Of a stretch of DNA of 64,000 nucleotides, positions 15,676-24,269 are shown in pieces. The first letter of the stretch is position 1, and each line of letters starts with the position of its first letter. Below the pieces are notes generated by a model. That model searched no databases, was not told the DNA's origin, and was given only the letters and a program-made list of their open reading frames with translations. Position numbers and translations under genes: made by a program. The DNA is from Pseudodesulfovibrio profundus (GTDB taxonomy: Bacteria > Desulfobacterota > Desulfovibrionia > Desulfovibrionales > Desulfovibrionaceae): contig NZ_LT907975.1 of assembly GCF_900217235.1 (NCBI RefSeq), positions 1,283,501 to 1,347,500 of the forward strand. The letters run 5' to 3'.

Positions 15676-16009
15676 CCCTGTCACCTTGAGGCAAGAGAGA
15701 AGGATCATCCTGATGGTATTTTTGATGCAACAGGTCGATATACCCTTTAGGGATTTTTTCAATTGACGGTGGGTTTTGGGATGAAACGTCAATATTTATG
15801 CTTAATGCTAAGTTTGATCTGTATGCTTTCCTAGTTCGGTCAGTCATCTCCTGGACCAAATGATTAACGAAATCTATTTTTTGTTTTCTTTTGATTTTCC
15901 CGTGTCTTCGGGGTTCGAGGTCCCAAGTGAACATAAGACGTCTTCTGCGCCTTTTGGCGAACAGGTGACGTTGTCCTTCGGGTGATTCAAAGTACTCTTT
16001 TCTGTTCAT
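15676..16009 (-). pseudogene. RusA-like protein, 5' part
   Basis: The first 111 codons of the broken gene, starting MNRKEYFESPEGQRHLFAKR, a basic region. A segment LALSINIDVSSQNPPSIEK and PKGYIDLLHQKYHQDD follows. The frame continues into the IS for about 30 foreign codons. With the element and one CCC removed the junction reads GDRGRLLMKDDSQ in frame. It begins 33 bases after the ABC-3C ATPase stop, on the same strand, so it may be the last gene of that operon. Confidence 0.65.
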
Positions 16010-16042
16010 ATGAATGCAATAAACTGCTTGTCTTGCGAGATG

Positions 16043-17722
16043 CTATACTTTGAAGAATTTGTCAGCCTGTGAAAGAGTCAAAACAGTATTTGAGTCACAG
16101 AATTTTTCGCCTAAGGGATGTAGTTTGTAGCTTAGAACCGCCACGATTGTTTGCGCTTTGTTCTTGTTTGCAAAGTTAAAAAGCTTTTCGATCTTGTCGT
16201 CATCAACGGCTTCGATGTAGTCCTGCATTGTGAATTGCGGAAGTTTTGAGTTTGTTTCTTGTGAGTATTTCACCAACGCTAACTCAAAAGTCATTGCAGC
16301 GGCGCGAGGTGCGCCATCACCTGAAATTTCATCTTCCTTTTGAATACTGAAAGTGATTTTTCCGTCATCACTGGATTCCTTTTCAAGCTTGAGGGGGACA
16401 CCAAAAACATTTTGGGCAAGGGGTGTGTACTCCTTGTTGAAGACTGCAATCTTGTTGTTAAATGAGTTCTCAAGTTCTTCATTGATTGCTCGAAGCCTTT
16501 TCAGTTCACTATCGAGATGCTCTGATTCTGAATCAATACGTTTGACTTCTAGTACTACAAAATTAACTTGTCCCCGTTTTTCTCGCTGTTCTTGGATTGC
16601 TTTTTCGATCAAGATGAAGCCATCTAGTTGACCTGCTGCTGCGACCTCTTTTACCAGTCTCTCCTCGTTTTTTAGGTGTGCTCTTAGCTCGAGTCGCTGA
16701 GTCGTAAGTTCTTTTTCAATTTTTTCGACTTGGTCCTTTACATAGCGGGCTTTGCTTTCAAGCATCGAATTGTGAAAGGCGACAGTCTCTTCAAATGATT
16801 TTGACAGGTCTGGGATGAGAGCTTTGGCCTCTTCATAAATATTTCTTATAGTCTGTGTGTCTACTTGTTGGACTTTGTTTTCGTATTCATCAATGGTTTT
16901 TTTGTAGTAGACTAATCTGATTTCTAGGTAAGAGACACTGGATGAAAGGTTGGCAATTTTCGACCGTACCTCTTGTAATTTTTGGATTACAGATTCTTGA
17001 ACGCCAGTGATATCAATCGCTTCTTCTTTCTCTGAAAGGATTTGAATCTCTTTGTCTATGCTAGCGAGTTGCTTTTCATAATGGGCGAGGTGGCGTGCGT
17101 TGAGTATAGCTTTCCGGCGGCTTTGAATGTCTGAAAGGCGTTTATTAAGCTTGTACTCTTTTTGGAGTTTGTCCTCACCGTCAAATCCGAAAAGGTATAA
17201 GTTGACGAAACGGTATTCGTCGTCGGATGTGTATGAATGAAGGTATTTGAGTGTTTGGTTTGAGCTCTTTTTGAAAACTCTAAAAAAACGTCTTTTAATT
17301 TGTTTGAATGTTGGACGTGCCACAGTGTGGCCAAGTGTTGACGGTAGCACTTGCTGAAAAGATGTGTCAGTCGTGTATTCAGTCCCATCAATGGTGCTAA
17401 GGATTCTAATCTGCCGTCCTTTTAGAGTTGCACAGCGGGTTATCGTGCTTTGATAGCCGTTGATGGAAACCACTAAATGAAAGACTACATTTCCAGATGT
17501 CAAAAATTGCTTTACATCCTTGTTTGCCGCTTTTGTCTCAGGGTCTGTCCAAAGCTGATGGATGTCACCACCAAGGCAAAAATCAATGGCACGCAATGCT
17601 GTGCTTTTCCCAATCTGATTTCCAGCAGCATCTTGGTTGGTGATGATGTTTAGTCCTTTCTTGAAAGGAATGTCTCGGATTAGCTTGTCACCGCTAAACA
17701 ACTGGAACTTAATTAGCTGCAT
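16043..17722 (-). CDS. ABC-three-component (ABC-3C) system ATPase, DUF2326-like
   Basis: A 559-residue SMC/RecN-like ATPase. An N-terminal half-site has Walker A AGNQIGKSTALRAIDF at about residues 34-49. It is followed by long coiled coils (for example EKQLASIDKEIQILSEKEE and residues ~325-440 with heptad character), and a C-terminal lobe carries FTMQDYIEAVDDDKIEKLF where the second half of the ATP site should lie. This matches the DUF2326-type large subunit of ABC-3C systems, predicted NTP-dependent conflict systems that gate an effector. It overlaps the middle component by ten bases. The region is A+T-richer than the flanking chromosome, which suggests transfer. Confidence 0.82.
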   Translation of the reverse strand: MQLIKFQLFSGDKLIRDIPFKKGLNIITNQDAAGNQIGKSTALRAIDFCLGGDIHQLWTDPETKAANKDVKQFLTSGNVVFHLVVSINGYQSTITRCATLKGRQIRILSTIDGTEYTTDTSFQQVLPSTLGHTVARPTFKQIKRRFFRVFKKSSNQTLKYLHSYTSDDEYRFVNLYLFGFDGEDKLQKEYKLNKRLSDIQSRRKAILNARHLAHYEKQLASIDKEIQILSEKEEAIDITGVQESVIQKLQEVRSKIANLSSSVSYLEIRLVYYKKTIDEYENKVQQVDTQTIRNIYEEAKALIPDLSKSFEETVAFHNSMLESKARYVKDQVEKIEKELTTQRLELRAHLKNEERLVKEVAAAGQLDGFILIEKAIQEQREKRGQVNFVVLEVKRIDSESEHLDSELKRLRAINEELENSFNNKIAVFNKEYTPLAQNVFGVPLKLEKESSDDGKITFSIQKEDEISGDGAPRAAAMTFELALVKYSQETNSKLPQFTMQDYIEAVDDDKIEKLFNFANKNKAQTIVAVLSYKLHPLGEKFCDSNTVLTLSQADKFFKV

Positions 17723-17949
17723 ATCTGGATATGTCCGTTATTGTTCATAGAAATACTTCCCAAAAGGAAGAGCCAGTCGAGTGCATACATAAAATATGAG
17801 AACGAGATGCTATCGTATGCTTCATTATACTTCTCATGAAGCCTCTGTACGCTAGATTCGGAGATTTTGTGTTTTTGAACTGTAGCCAGTATGTTTGCAC
17901 CGACTAGATACAATGCTTTTTGTGGCGACTGAGTATTGTATATAATCAT
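17713..17949 (-). CDS. ABC-3C middle component
   Basis: A 78-residue protein (MIIYNTQSPQKALYLVGANI, then YNEAYDSISFSYFMYALDWL). It fits the small winged-helix-like middle subunits of ABC-3C systems, which link the ATPase to the C-terminal effector component. It overlaps the ATPase by ten bases and the C-terminal component by four (ATGA), a tightly coupled order typical of these operons. Confidence 0.75.
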   Translation of the reverse strand: MIIYNTQSPQKALYLVGANILATVQKHKISESSVQRLHEKYNEAYDSISFSYFMYALDWLFLLGSISMNNNGHIQICS

Positions 17950-18457
17950 ACTGGAGGCTTCTCTAGAATCTTGCAGTTAATAAAACCATAGATAACGATT
18001 AATTCCCGAGCAACTTTTTTCAATTCTACAGGGTAGTTAAGCTGAGAGGAGGTCGATTCGATTTCTTCTGATACAGCATGTAGAATTTTGTCGGCATTGC
18101 TAGAAATAAGCTCTTGCCTAGCTTCGATGTCGCTGGGGTCTGTTGAGTTTTGGAGGAAGAGTTCTTTTCTGATCTGAGAATACTTTTGGCTAATAGCCCA
18201 AAGAAAAGTGTCTTTTGCGTTTGGTGTCAGGTCATCAAGGTTGTTGATAGCTTCTTCGACGAGCACCATATAGCCAGCATTTTCACGAATTTCTTCAGCA
18301 AACACCTTTACGGTGTTATATTCAATTTTTTCTTCTGTTTCTGGAGGGAGGGTGTGTTTGGCAGAAGATGAGTAGTCGAGAGAGTGCTTGTTGACGATTT
18401 CTGCAATTAGTGGATTGAGTAGTGAATTGATTTCGCAGCCGTTTTTAATGACATTAA
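17946..18457 (-). pseudogene. ABC-3C C-terminal component, 3' part (gene split by IS1595)
   Basis: It encodes about 168 residues including the helical C-terminal domain of ABC-3C effector-side subunits (VKVFAEEIRENAGYMVLVEEA, then FLWAISQKYSQIRKELF and VARELIVIYGFINCK). The frame is open to the IS boundary at 18457. The first eight bases there (GACATTAA, 18450-18457) are the target duplication. With the IS removed the junction reads TTINVIKNGCEIN and the protein is 195 residues. A truncated start at GTG 18305 is possible but would lack the N-terminal effector-proximal part. Confidence 0.75.
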
Positions 18458-18474
18458 GGGGCTGTACCAGATAA

Positions 18475-18702
18475 CTAGCCCATATGTCTTCTAACCCACT
18501 GTTTCAGTTGTTTAAACTGGCTTCGCGGATTGCTGTTATTAAAACGCCACTCGCATTCCTTTAAAAACAGAGAAAAATGCTTGGTTGGAATGCCGTTGAA
18601 TTTCCTCATATGGCGTTTGGCCTGGTTCCAAAAATTCTCGATTCCATTGATGTGGTTGTGGCTATCTGCAAACAGCTTCGAGTGGTTGATTCGGAAGTGT
18701 TT
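18475..18702 (-). pseudogene. IS1595 (ISXO2-like) transposase, 3' part
   Basis: It encodes HFRINHSKLFADSHNHINGI, then ENFWNQAKRHMRKFNGI and FNNSNPRSQFKQL. This is the conserved last part of the DDE_Tnp_IS1595 domain with the NHINGIENFW signature. It is separated from its 5' part by the nested IS3 copy 2. Rejoined length is 218 residues. Confidence 0.88.
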
Positions 18703-18774
18703 TGCGCTTTCCCCCGAAATTCGGACCACCGGTTAAAGTGGAATCTGCGTCCTTAAACCGATAAGGAAGGACGT

Positions 18775-19053
18775 ATGACAAAGAGCAACAAAAGACGGAA
18801 GCATTCGGATAAGTTCAAGGCCAAGGTCGCGCTGGAAGCTATCCGTGGCGTGAAAACGTTGGCGCAGTTGGCTGCGGAGTACAAAGTGCATCCCAACCAG
18901 ATATCCACCTGGAAAAGGCAGCTCCTTGAAAATGCCGAAGGAATCTTTTCCGGTGGCAAGAAAGCCAAGAGCCAGGAGGAGGTCACCGCACCTTTGTTCG
19001 AGGAGATCGGTCGGCTCAAGATGGATATCAAGTGGCTTGAAAAAAAGTTGTAA
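18775..19053 (+). CDS. IS3-family transposase OrfA, copy 2
   Basis: A 92-residue HTH protein nearly identical to copy 1, with NAEGIFSGGKKAKSQEEV in place of NVDDIFSSGKKAKSQEEI. The frameshift run A7G is at 19040-19047. It appears intact. Confidence 0.92.
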   Translation: MTKSNKRRKHSDKFKAKVALEAIRGVKTLAQLAAEYKVHPNQISTWKRQLLENAEGIFSGGKKAKSQEEVTAPLFEEIGRLKMDIKWLEKKL

Positions 19054-19124
19054 GCCTGCCGCTTGAGGTACGCCGCCAGTGGATCAAACCGGATCGGGAG
19101 TATTCCATCCGGCGGCAATGCAAG

Positions 19125-19895
19125 TTGGCAGGCATTTCCCGCTCGGGGTTTTACTACAAACCTGCAGCCGAGTCCGATGAGAACTTGGCCTTGATGCGTC
19201 TCATCGACGAGCAGTATCTGCGTCAGCCGGATTACGGCTCGCCGCGCATGACGGATTGGCTGAAGACACAAGGCCATCAGATCAACCACAAGCGAGTTGA
19301 GCGACTGATGCAGCTGATGGGCTTGCAAGCGATTACTCCAGGGCCGCATACGAGTGTCCCCAACCCGGAGCATCCCGTGTTTCCTTATCTGCTGAAAGGA
19401 GTTGCCATTGAGCGAAAGAATCAAGTCTGGAGTGCTGACATCACCTACATCCCCATGCAGCGCGGCTTTCTGTATCTGGTGGCAGTGATTGACTGGTGGA
19501 GCCGATTCGTATTGGCTTGGGAACTGTCAAATTCCATGGACAGTTCGTTTTGCGTGGACGCACTGAGCAAGGCATTGCGCATCTCCACGCCAGAGATGTT
19601 CAATACGGACCAGGGAGCGCAATTCACGAGCCGTGAATTTACCGGCGTTTTGCAGAGCAAGGGCATTGCAATCAGCATGGACGGCAAAGGCCGTGCAATC
19701 GACAACGTATTTATCGAGCGGTTGTGGTGGACGGTGAAATACGAGGATGTTTACCCCAAGGCGTATTCTGATGGAATCGAGCTATACCATGGGCTTACGC
19801 GCTATTTTCGGTATTACAACGAAGAGCGCGGACATTCGTCGTTGGACAAAAGAACTCCCGCTGCCGTATACAGAGGCAACCTGAATGTTCATTGA
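19125..19895 (+). CDS. IS3-family transposase OrfB, copy 2
   Basis: The DDE core is intact (WSADITYIPM, FNTDQGAQFTS, DNVFIERLWWTVK). The GTG that starts orfB in copy 1 is GTA here, so the first own start is the ATG at 19125. The frame is nevertheless open back to the A7G slippery site, so the normal product would be the OrfAB fusion. The independent OrfB would lose about 19 residues. Confidence 0.9.
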   Translation: MAGISRSGFYYKPAAESDENLALMRLIDEQYLRQPDYGSPRMTDWLKTQGHQINHKRVERLMQLMGLQAITPGPHTSVPNPEHPVFPYLLKGVAIERKNQVWSADITYIPMQRGFLYLVAVIDWWSRFVLAWELSNSMDSSFCVDALSKALRISTPEMFNTDQGAQFTSREFTGVLQSKGIAISMDGKGRAIDNVFIERLWWTVKYEDVYPKAYSDGIELYHGLTRYFRYYNEERGHSSLDKRTPAAVYRGNLNVH

Positions 19896-20068
19896 CTTGG
19901 CTCGCAGCCGTTGCTCCGCTCCGCCCTCGGCCCTTCGGGCCGCCCCTGCGGGGACGGGCTACGCTCCACAACGGCTGCGGCGAACCGCCTCCACGGAGGC
20001 ACAAACTCGGACGCAGGACTCCACCTTAAAATGGCCGATCAGTGGTCCAAAGGATGGGGGGAGGCGCA

Positions 20069-20500
20069 TTTGAACGCTGACACATCAAGGACATTGTAGC
20101 CATACCAGCAGTCCGAGTAAACCACACTGTCTGGCTGGATTCTTTCCTGAATAATGGGAAGCAAGGTTTTACCTTTCGCATCAGGAATCACCTGTGTATA
20201 GACCTTCCCGCCCCTTTTAAGGATTCCAAAAACAGGAACCTTACCAGCCGCCCCACGTCCTCTTTTGCCCTTTCGCTTGCCACCGAAGTAGCTCTCATCG
20301 ACCTCAAATTCGCCAAAATCCATCCCTTCACAGGACTCTTCTACCGCTATGATTTCCCGGAGCCGGTGAAAGTAATAGGCGGCTGTTTTGACGTTCACAC
20401 CAACCAGATCGGCAGCGCAACGAGCTGTCGTGCCAGCCACAAAATGTTCGATTAAACGAAGCTGCTTGTCCTTGCTCAAACGACTTTTTCGCATTGCCAT
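20069..20500 (-). pseudogene. IS1595 (ISXO2-like) transposase, 5' part
   Basis: It starts MAMRKSRLSKDKQLRLIEHF and contains the HTH GTTARCAADLVGVNVKTAAYYFHRL. It also holds the first catalytic Asp in FEVDESYFGGKRKGKRGRGA and the second in VYSDCWYGYN. It breaks at DVSAFK, which rejoins the 3' part as AFKHFRINHSK. No zinc-binding N-terminal domain is present, as in the short IS1595 subgroup. Confidence 0.9.
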
Positions 20501-20535
20501 ACCGATAACCCAAAGGAGTTATCTGGTACAGCCCC

Positions 20536-20619
20536 GACATTAATTGTTGTGTGATCTCCATAGTTAGCGAAGGCTACGGAGTCATCCGACGCGGAAATAT
20601 TTTTATTGTCTAGAACCAT
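20536..20619 (-). pseudogene. ABC-3C C-terminal component, 5' part
   Basis: 28 codons starting MVLDNKNISASDDSVAFANY at ATG 20619, which overlaps the end of the upstream membrane-protein gene by 17 bases. The segment SVAFANYGDHTTIN resembles the tail SIAVSNSGDNSTIN of that neighbour. The frame runs into the IS1595 target duplication and rejoins at 18449. Confidence 0.65.
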
Positions 20620-20923
20620 CGCGCCGTCCTGCATTCCCTATGTTAATTGTGCTATTGTCACCACTATTACTGACAGCTATGGACCCATTGCTGGCATGTA
20701 CTCCTCGACTGTTCTTTTGCTTATAGTGAATATAGAAGAGGGAGATCGAGCATAGTGCTGCAAGTCCCAATGAATATAGGCAGTATTGGAATGCCTGATC
20801 TGGGGATAGCTTTGAAAATAAGTCTGACTTGATTAATTCAGTGTGCACAAAATAGAACAAGGCAGCACCTATTGTGCCTAATCCTCCACCAGCCTTAAGA
20901 GATAGTTTGAACAGTTCGAGCAA
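20603..20923 (-). CDS. Two-helix membrane protein of the ABC-3C operon
   Basis: 106 residues. Two hydrophobic helices (about residues 12-29, LGTIGAALFYFVHTE, and 49-66, LYSLGLAALCSISLFYIHY) are followed by a cytoplasmic basic stretch and a repeat-like tail GVHASNGSIAVSNSGDNSTI. It precedes the C-terminal component and overlaps it, so it is probably the first gene of the operon and a candidate membrane effector. Tails with short N/G/S beta-type repeats are known in conflict-system proteins. The specific family is not recognised. Confidence 0.65.
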   Translation of the reverse strand: MLELFKLSLKAGGGLGTIGAALFYFVHTELIKSDLFSKLSPDQAFQYCLYSLGLAALCSISLFYIHYKQKNSRGVHASNGSIAVSNSGDNSTINIGNAGRRDGSRQ

Positions 20924-21009
20924 AGCGTTACCTCTTCTTCGTTGTGCACCATGAGCGTTTTGTGCAGACCATACGCTCTTATAGATTAGTTCGTCAAAAT
21001 CTCTAATTA

Positions 21010-21612
21010 TTATGAATTTGAGATTACTTTTTTTGCTATCAGGACAACCACAAATGGAGCAGCGCAGTATACTGTTGGGAGCATGTAAATATTAATAAAG
21101 TACATCAGCCGATAATAGTTTCTAGCGCAGCGAGTTGTGGAAAAGTCATCTGGGTATTCTGAGATCATTTTTCTGTAATCTACAGGCAGGTGGTTAAGGT
21201 CATGGCAGTCTATTATCTCAGAGTATCGATCAGCAAAGTCCTGAACTTTTTCTTGGTCAATAGCCTCATTGCCTAGTTCAATAGCAATTGCCTGTTGCAG
21301 CCTGTGGAGCCTATTGGCACATCTATGGTAGCTGTCTGAATGGCTTAGTAGTTTGCTCAAGGAATCTTGGTTGGCGATCACGAGAATGATTACAGATGCC
21401 ATCAAGGTTAAGTATTCTGACTTACTTTCACCAACAAAGGGGATGTAATACCCACAAATTGTTGATATTGCGATAACTACCTGGAAAATTGATAGGAATG
21501 AAATAGCAAAGACAAGGGCTTGGTGCTTCTTTCTTGATCTTTCAGCCGCAGTGTAGCGTGATTTTTCAGTGCTCCACACTCTGTTGGACAGTGCTTCAAG
21601 TTTCTTTCGCAT
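21010..21612 (-). CDS. SLATT-domain membrane effector (family 5-like)
   Basis: A 200-residue protein. The amphipathic N-terminal helix (ALSNRVWSTEKSRYTAAER) precedes two membrane helices near residues 31-52 (LVFAISFLSIFQVVIAIST) and 67-82 (YLTLMASVIILVIANQD). A helical LSKLLSHSDSYHRCANRLHR segment follows, and a C-terminal membrane segment lies near 172-193. This is the SLATT pattern (SMODS and SLOG-associating 2TM effector), predicted to form pores that kill or arrest the infected cell. Family 5 members are reported next to reverse transcriptase genes, which fits the fragment upstream. Confidence 0.75.
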   Translation of the reverse strand: MRKKLEALSNRVWSTEKSRYTAAERSRKKHQALVFAISFLSIFQVVIAISTICGYYIPFVGESKSEYLTLMASVIILVIANQDSLSKLLSHSDSYHRCANRLHRLQQAIAIELGNEAIDQEKVQDFADRYSEIIDCHDLNHLPVDYRKMISEYPDDFSTTRCARNYYRLMYFINIYMLPTVYCAAPFVVVLIAKKVISNS

Positions 21613-21806
21613 ATTGCCTCTCGTTGTGTCGATAAAAGGATGAGGAGGGGAAAAACCTTAAAGCACTTACCATCCAAAGCAATGCTCAGGGGTTCTTGTA
21701 CTTACTAGGGTCATGCCCGTTCGGTTAGCTGTACTTAAACGTGTAGGTTAGATTAGCCGCGACCTCATTAAAGCTGTCGCAGGTTCTCTGGTGGAGATCC
21801 CCCTCC

Positions 21807-22278
21807 TCAAATTCTGTAGTCAACTCCCATATCCTTTTCGATTTGATTCAAAAACCGTCCAACATGATAGTCGTATAGTCTATCGATCTCGTCCTTACTG
21901 AATTGTCCCAAGGCCAGTCCTCGGTTTGTCAACCAAGCACGTTTATCCTTGAAGTCCGATAGCTCATAGTCATGCAGGTAGGTTGAATCCCGCCAATTGA
22001 ATTTAAGCTCATAAAAAGCTCTTGATGCTTTCTTTAGGTCATCTGGAATCGCCTGGAAAACCGAGCACCGCTTGAACTGACCACGCACGAAATTATCAAT
22101 GAGATACGGTATCTTTTTGTCATTAATTTCTGAAAAATACTGGAGCCAGCCGTATCTTTTGGTCTGAAACTTTGCGCCAGTGATCTTGACGTTGAGGTCT
22201 TCAAGGAAAGCCCTTTTTATGTTCTCTACTCCGATCTGCTTGTCCTTTCGTTTTCCATCGATGTAAATGGCCTTTTTT
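21807..22278 (-). pseudogene. C-terminal fragment of a probable reverse transcriptase, cut by IS5
   Basis: The minus-strand frame is open from the IS5 boundary to a stop at 21807, about 156 codons with no credible start. It reads KKAIYIDGKRKDKQIGVENI, then KFQTKRYGWLQYFSEIND, FVRGQFKRCSVF, DFKDKRAWLTNRGLALGQ and ends DYRI. The R-YGWLQYF region resembles the thumb and C-terminal end of bacterial retroelement and defence reverse transcriptases, and the SLATT neighbour points the same way. The polymerase core with the YADD box is not in the window, so the assignment stays tentative. Confidence 0.5.
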
Positions 22279-23546
22279 GAGACCTCTGCACGGCAAATCC
22301 CACACTTTTACTCTTTAACTATTTGATTTATTATGCTATTATTTCTCCATCCAAAGGAGGAAGGCATGGCTATTCGGCAGAAAGGACCTCGGTTGGGTGA
22401 TTACTTCCTGGGGCACCGCAGAACCAAGACCACATTTCTGGATGAGATCAACGAACTCATCGACTGGCAGCCCATCAACGCCTTTCTGTGCAAGAAGATC
22501 AGGCGCAAGGCCAACGCCGTGGGCAATCCCGCCTATCCGCCTCTGGCGATGTTCAAGATTCTGCTCTTGCAGCGTTGGTACAACCTGAGTGATCCGGGCG
22601 TGGAGCAGGCGCTGCTCGACCGGCTCTCCTTTGTCAGATTTACCGGTTTTTCCATCGAGGACGACGTGCCGGACGAGACCACCATATGCCGTTTCCGTAA
22701 CGGTTTGATCCGCCTGAAGGTGCTGGACTCCTTGCTCGACATGCTTAACCGCCAGCTTGAAGGACAAGGGCTTCTTGTCCGTGAGGGAGCCGTGGTGGAC
22801 GCCTCGGTAGTCGAGTCGCAGCGGCGGCCGCGCAAGGTTATCGACGTGATGCCTGAGGACCGTTCCGAGGACGCCGAAGAACAGGATGGGCCGGTGGACT
22901 GCCGGGTCAGCTATTCGGATGACGAGGAGGCGGCCTGGCTCCGCAAGAGAAATCGGGCCTATTACGGCTACAAGCTCCATGCCGCGACGGACAGTCGAGA
23001 CGGGTTTCTGCTCTGTGGTCACATCACTCCCGCGAACCATTCGGACACGGGCGAATTCGAGCGGCTCGTGAATGGCGTCGGCCTTGATCCCGGCGCACGG
23101 GTTTATGCGGACAAGGGCTATTGCAGCGGGAAGAACCGGGACATTCTGTTTGATCGCGATTTGGAGGACGGAACCATGGACAAGACGCCTCGTGGCGGCA
23201 GGCTGACAGACTTCGAAAAGACCCGCAACCGTGACATCAGCAGCATTCGGCAAATAGTCGAGCGGGCCTTCGGCACACTCAAACGTGGCTACGCATTCTT
23301 TCGGTCCCGATACGTGGGTCGTGAGAAGGTGGAGGGAGAGTTCCACATCCTCGCCATGGCGTTCAATTTGAAAAAAGCTGTTCGACTGGCGCGAGCCTGA
23401 AGGGAGAGGTGCGTCCAAAATCCGGCATTTCGGCCAGAAATGGCAGGAAAAGGCCGGGAATGAGCCCAAGCTGGGGTGCGGTCAGAACATCAAATTGGGT
23501 GCGGAGCGCAAGGCACGGACGCGAAAAGGGGATGCGCAGAGGTCTC
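22279..23546 (+). mobile_element. IS5-family element (about 1268 bp) at the island's right edge
   Basis: Terminal repeats are GAGACCTCTGCAC (22279) and, at 23546, the complement of GAGACCTCTGCGC. It holds one transposase gene. No matching target duplication is seen (TTT to the left, GAC to the right). Combined with the cut reverse transcriptase gene, this suggests an adjacent deletion or recombination after insertion. Confidence 0.82.
22366..23400 (+). CDS. IS5-family transposase
   Basis: 344 residues from the ATG (MAIRQKGPRLGDYF) behind an AAAGGAGG site. It has a DUF772-type N-terminal domain (FKILLLQRWYNLSDPGVEQAL, DETTICRFRNGL), the catalytic Asp in GAVVDASVVES, a second Asp in VYADKGYCSGKN and the Glu in IVERAFGTLKRGYAF. 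The acidic linker with DRSEDAEEQD is normal for this group. It appears complete and potentially active. Confidence 0.93.
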   Translation: MAIRQKGPRLGDYFLGHRRTKTTFLDEINELIDWQPINAFLCKKIRRKANAVGNPAYPPLAMFKILLLQRWYNLSDPGVEQALLDRLSFVRFTGFSIEDDVPDETTICRFRNGLIRLKVLDSLLDMLNRQLEGQGLLVREGAVVDASVVESQRRPRKVIDVMPEDRSEDAEEQDGPVDCRVSYSDDEEAAWLRKRNRAYYGYKLHAATDSRDGFLLCGHITPANHSDTGEFERLVNGVGLDPGARVYADKGYCSGKNRDILFDRDLEDGTMDKTPRGGRLTDFEKTRNRDISSIRQIVERAFGTLKRGYAFFRSRYVGREKVEGEFHILAMAFNLKKAVRLARA

Positions 23547-23828
23547 GACAAGATGAGGACTGTGCACTTTCGTGAATACTCTTTTCCAGAAAAGTGACGC
23601 CTACGAAATCCAGGTATAGTGCAAGAAAACCCTTGTCGACCGGTCCGATTTTATGTAAGTACCACTTCCCAGTCGTGTCCACCGGCGTTACGCGGGCTTA
23701 CCCCGTTACATTTAGCTCGTGTACGTTTGTTGATGGTTTACGGCAGGTTACACGTCATGCACGAGAGGCTGGCAAGCAAGTGAACTGCGTTTGCCGCCCA
23801 CTATTTTTGCTTTTTAAGGAGCACTCTT
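23547..23828 (+). other. Leader region upstream of rplM
   Basis: A 282-bp stretch without a gene. It contains a small hairpin ACGCGGG-CTTA-CCCCGT near 23689-23706 and, at its end, the AAGGAG site for rplM. A promoter must lie here unless the IS5 element supplies one. No riboswitch was recognised. Confidence 0.5.
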
Positions 23829-24257
23829 ATGAATACATATAGCCCGAAGCCGGAAGACGCGAACCACGAATGGTTCATCGTCGACGCCACGGACAAAATC
23901 CTGGGTCGCCTCGCCACCGAGATCACTACTCGTCTGCGCGGCAAGCACAAACCTGAATTCGCCCCCCACATGGACATGGGTGATTTCATTGTTGTCATCA
24001 ATGCCGAGAAAATCAAGGTCACCGGCCAGAAGCTCGACAGCAAGATGTACTACAAGCACTCCAACCATCCCGGCGGTCTCAAGGAAAAGACTCTGCGCGA
24101 GATGCTGGACAAGAAGCCTGAGAATGTCATCACAGCCGCCGTCAAGGGCATGCTGCCCAAGAACAAGCTGGCCACTCAGCAGTTGAAGAAGCTGAAGGTC
24201 TATGCTGGCAGCGAGCACCCGCACGCAGCCCAGGCTCCCAAACCTCTGGAATTTTAA
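23829..24257 (+). CDS. rplM: 50S ribosomal protein L13
   Basis: 142 residues, the usual length. Signature stretches are [54 protein letters not shown] and [11 protein letters not shown]13 is an early-assembly large-subunit protein. AAGGAG lies eight bases before the ATG. It is co-transcribed with rpsI, the universal bacterial pair. It marks the return to conserved chromosome after the island. Confidence 0.98.
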   Translation: MNTYSPKPEDANHEWFIVDATDKILGRLATEITTRLRGKHKPEFAPHMDMGDFIVVINAEKIKVTGQKLDSKMYYKHSNHPGGLKEKTLREMLDKKPENVITAAVKGMLPKNKLATQQLKKLKVYAGSEHPHAAQAPKPLEF

Positions 24258-24269
24258 TCGGGGATTACT

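Larger units (their letters stand above)
18703..20068 (+). mobile_element. IS3-family element, copy 2 (1366 bp)
   Basis: Same length and ends (TGCGC...GCGCA) as copies 1 and 3, with target duplication TTT (18700-18702 and 20069-20071). Its sequence differs from the other two at scattered positions, for example VYPKAYSDG in orfB, so it is an older or separately acquired lineage. It is nested inside IS1595. Confidence 0.9.
18458..20535 (-). mobile_element. IS1595-family element carrying a nested IS3-family element
   Basis: Perfect 19-bp terminal inverted repeats GGGGCTGTACCAGATAACT start at 18458 and end at 20535. The flanking 8-bp duplication GACATTAA (18450-18457 and 20536-20543) is the size made by IS1595 elements. 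Without the nested element and its 3-bp duplication it is about 709 bp. It inserted in the ABC-3C C-terminal component gene. Confidence 0.92.
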
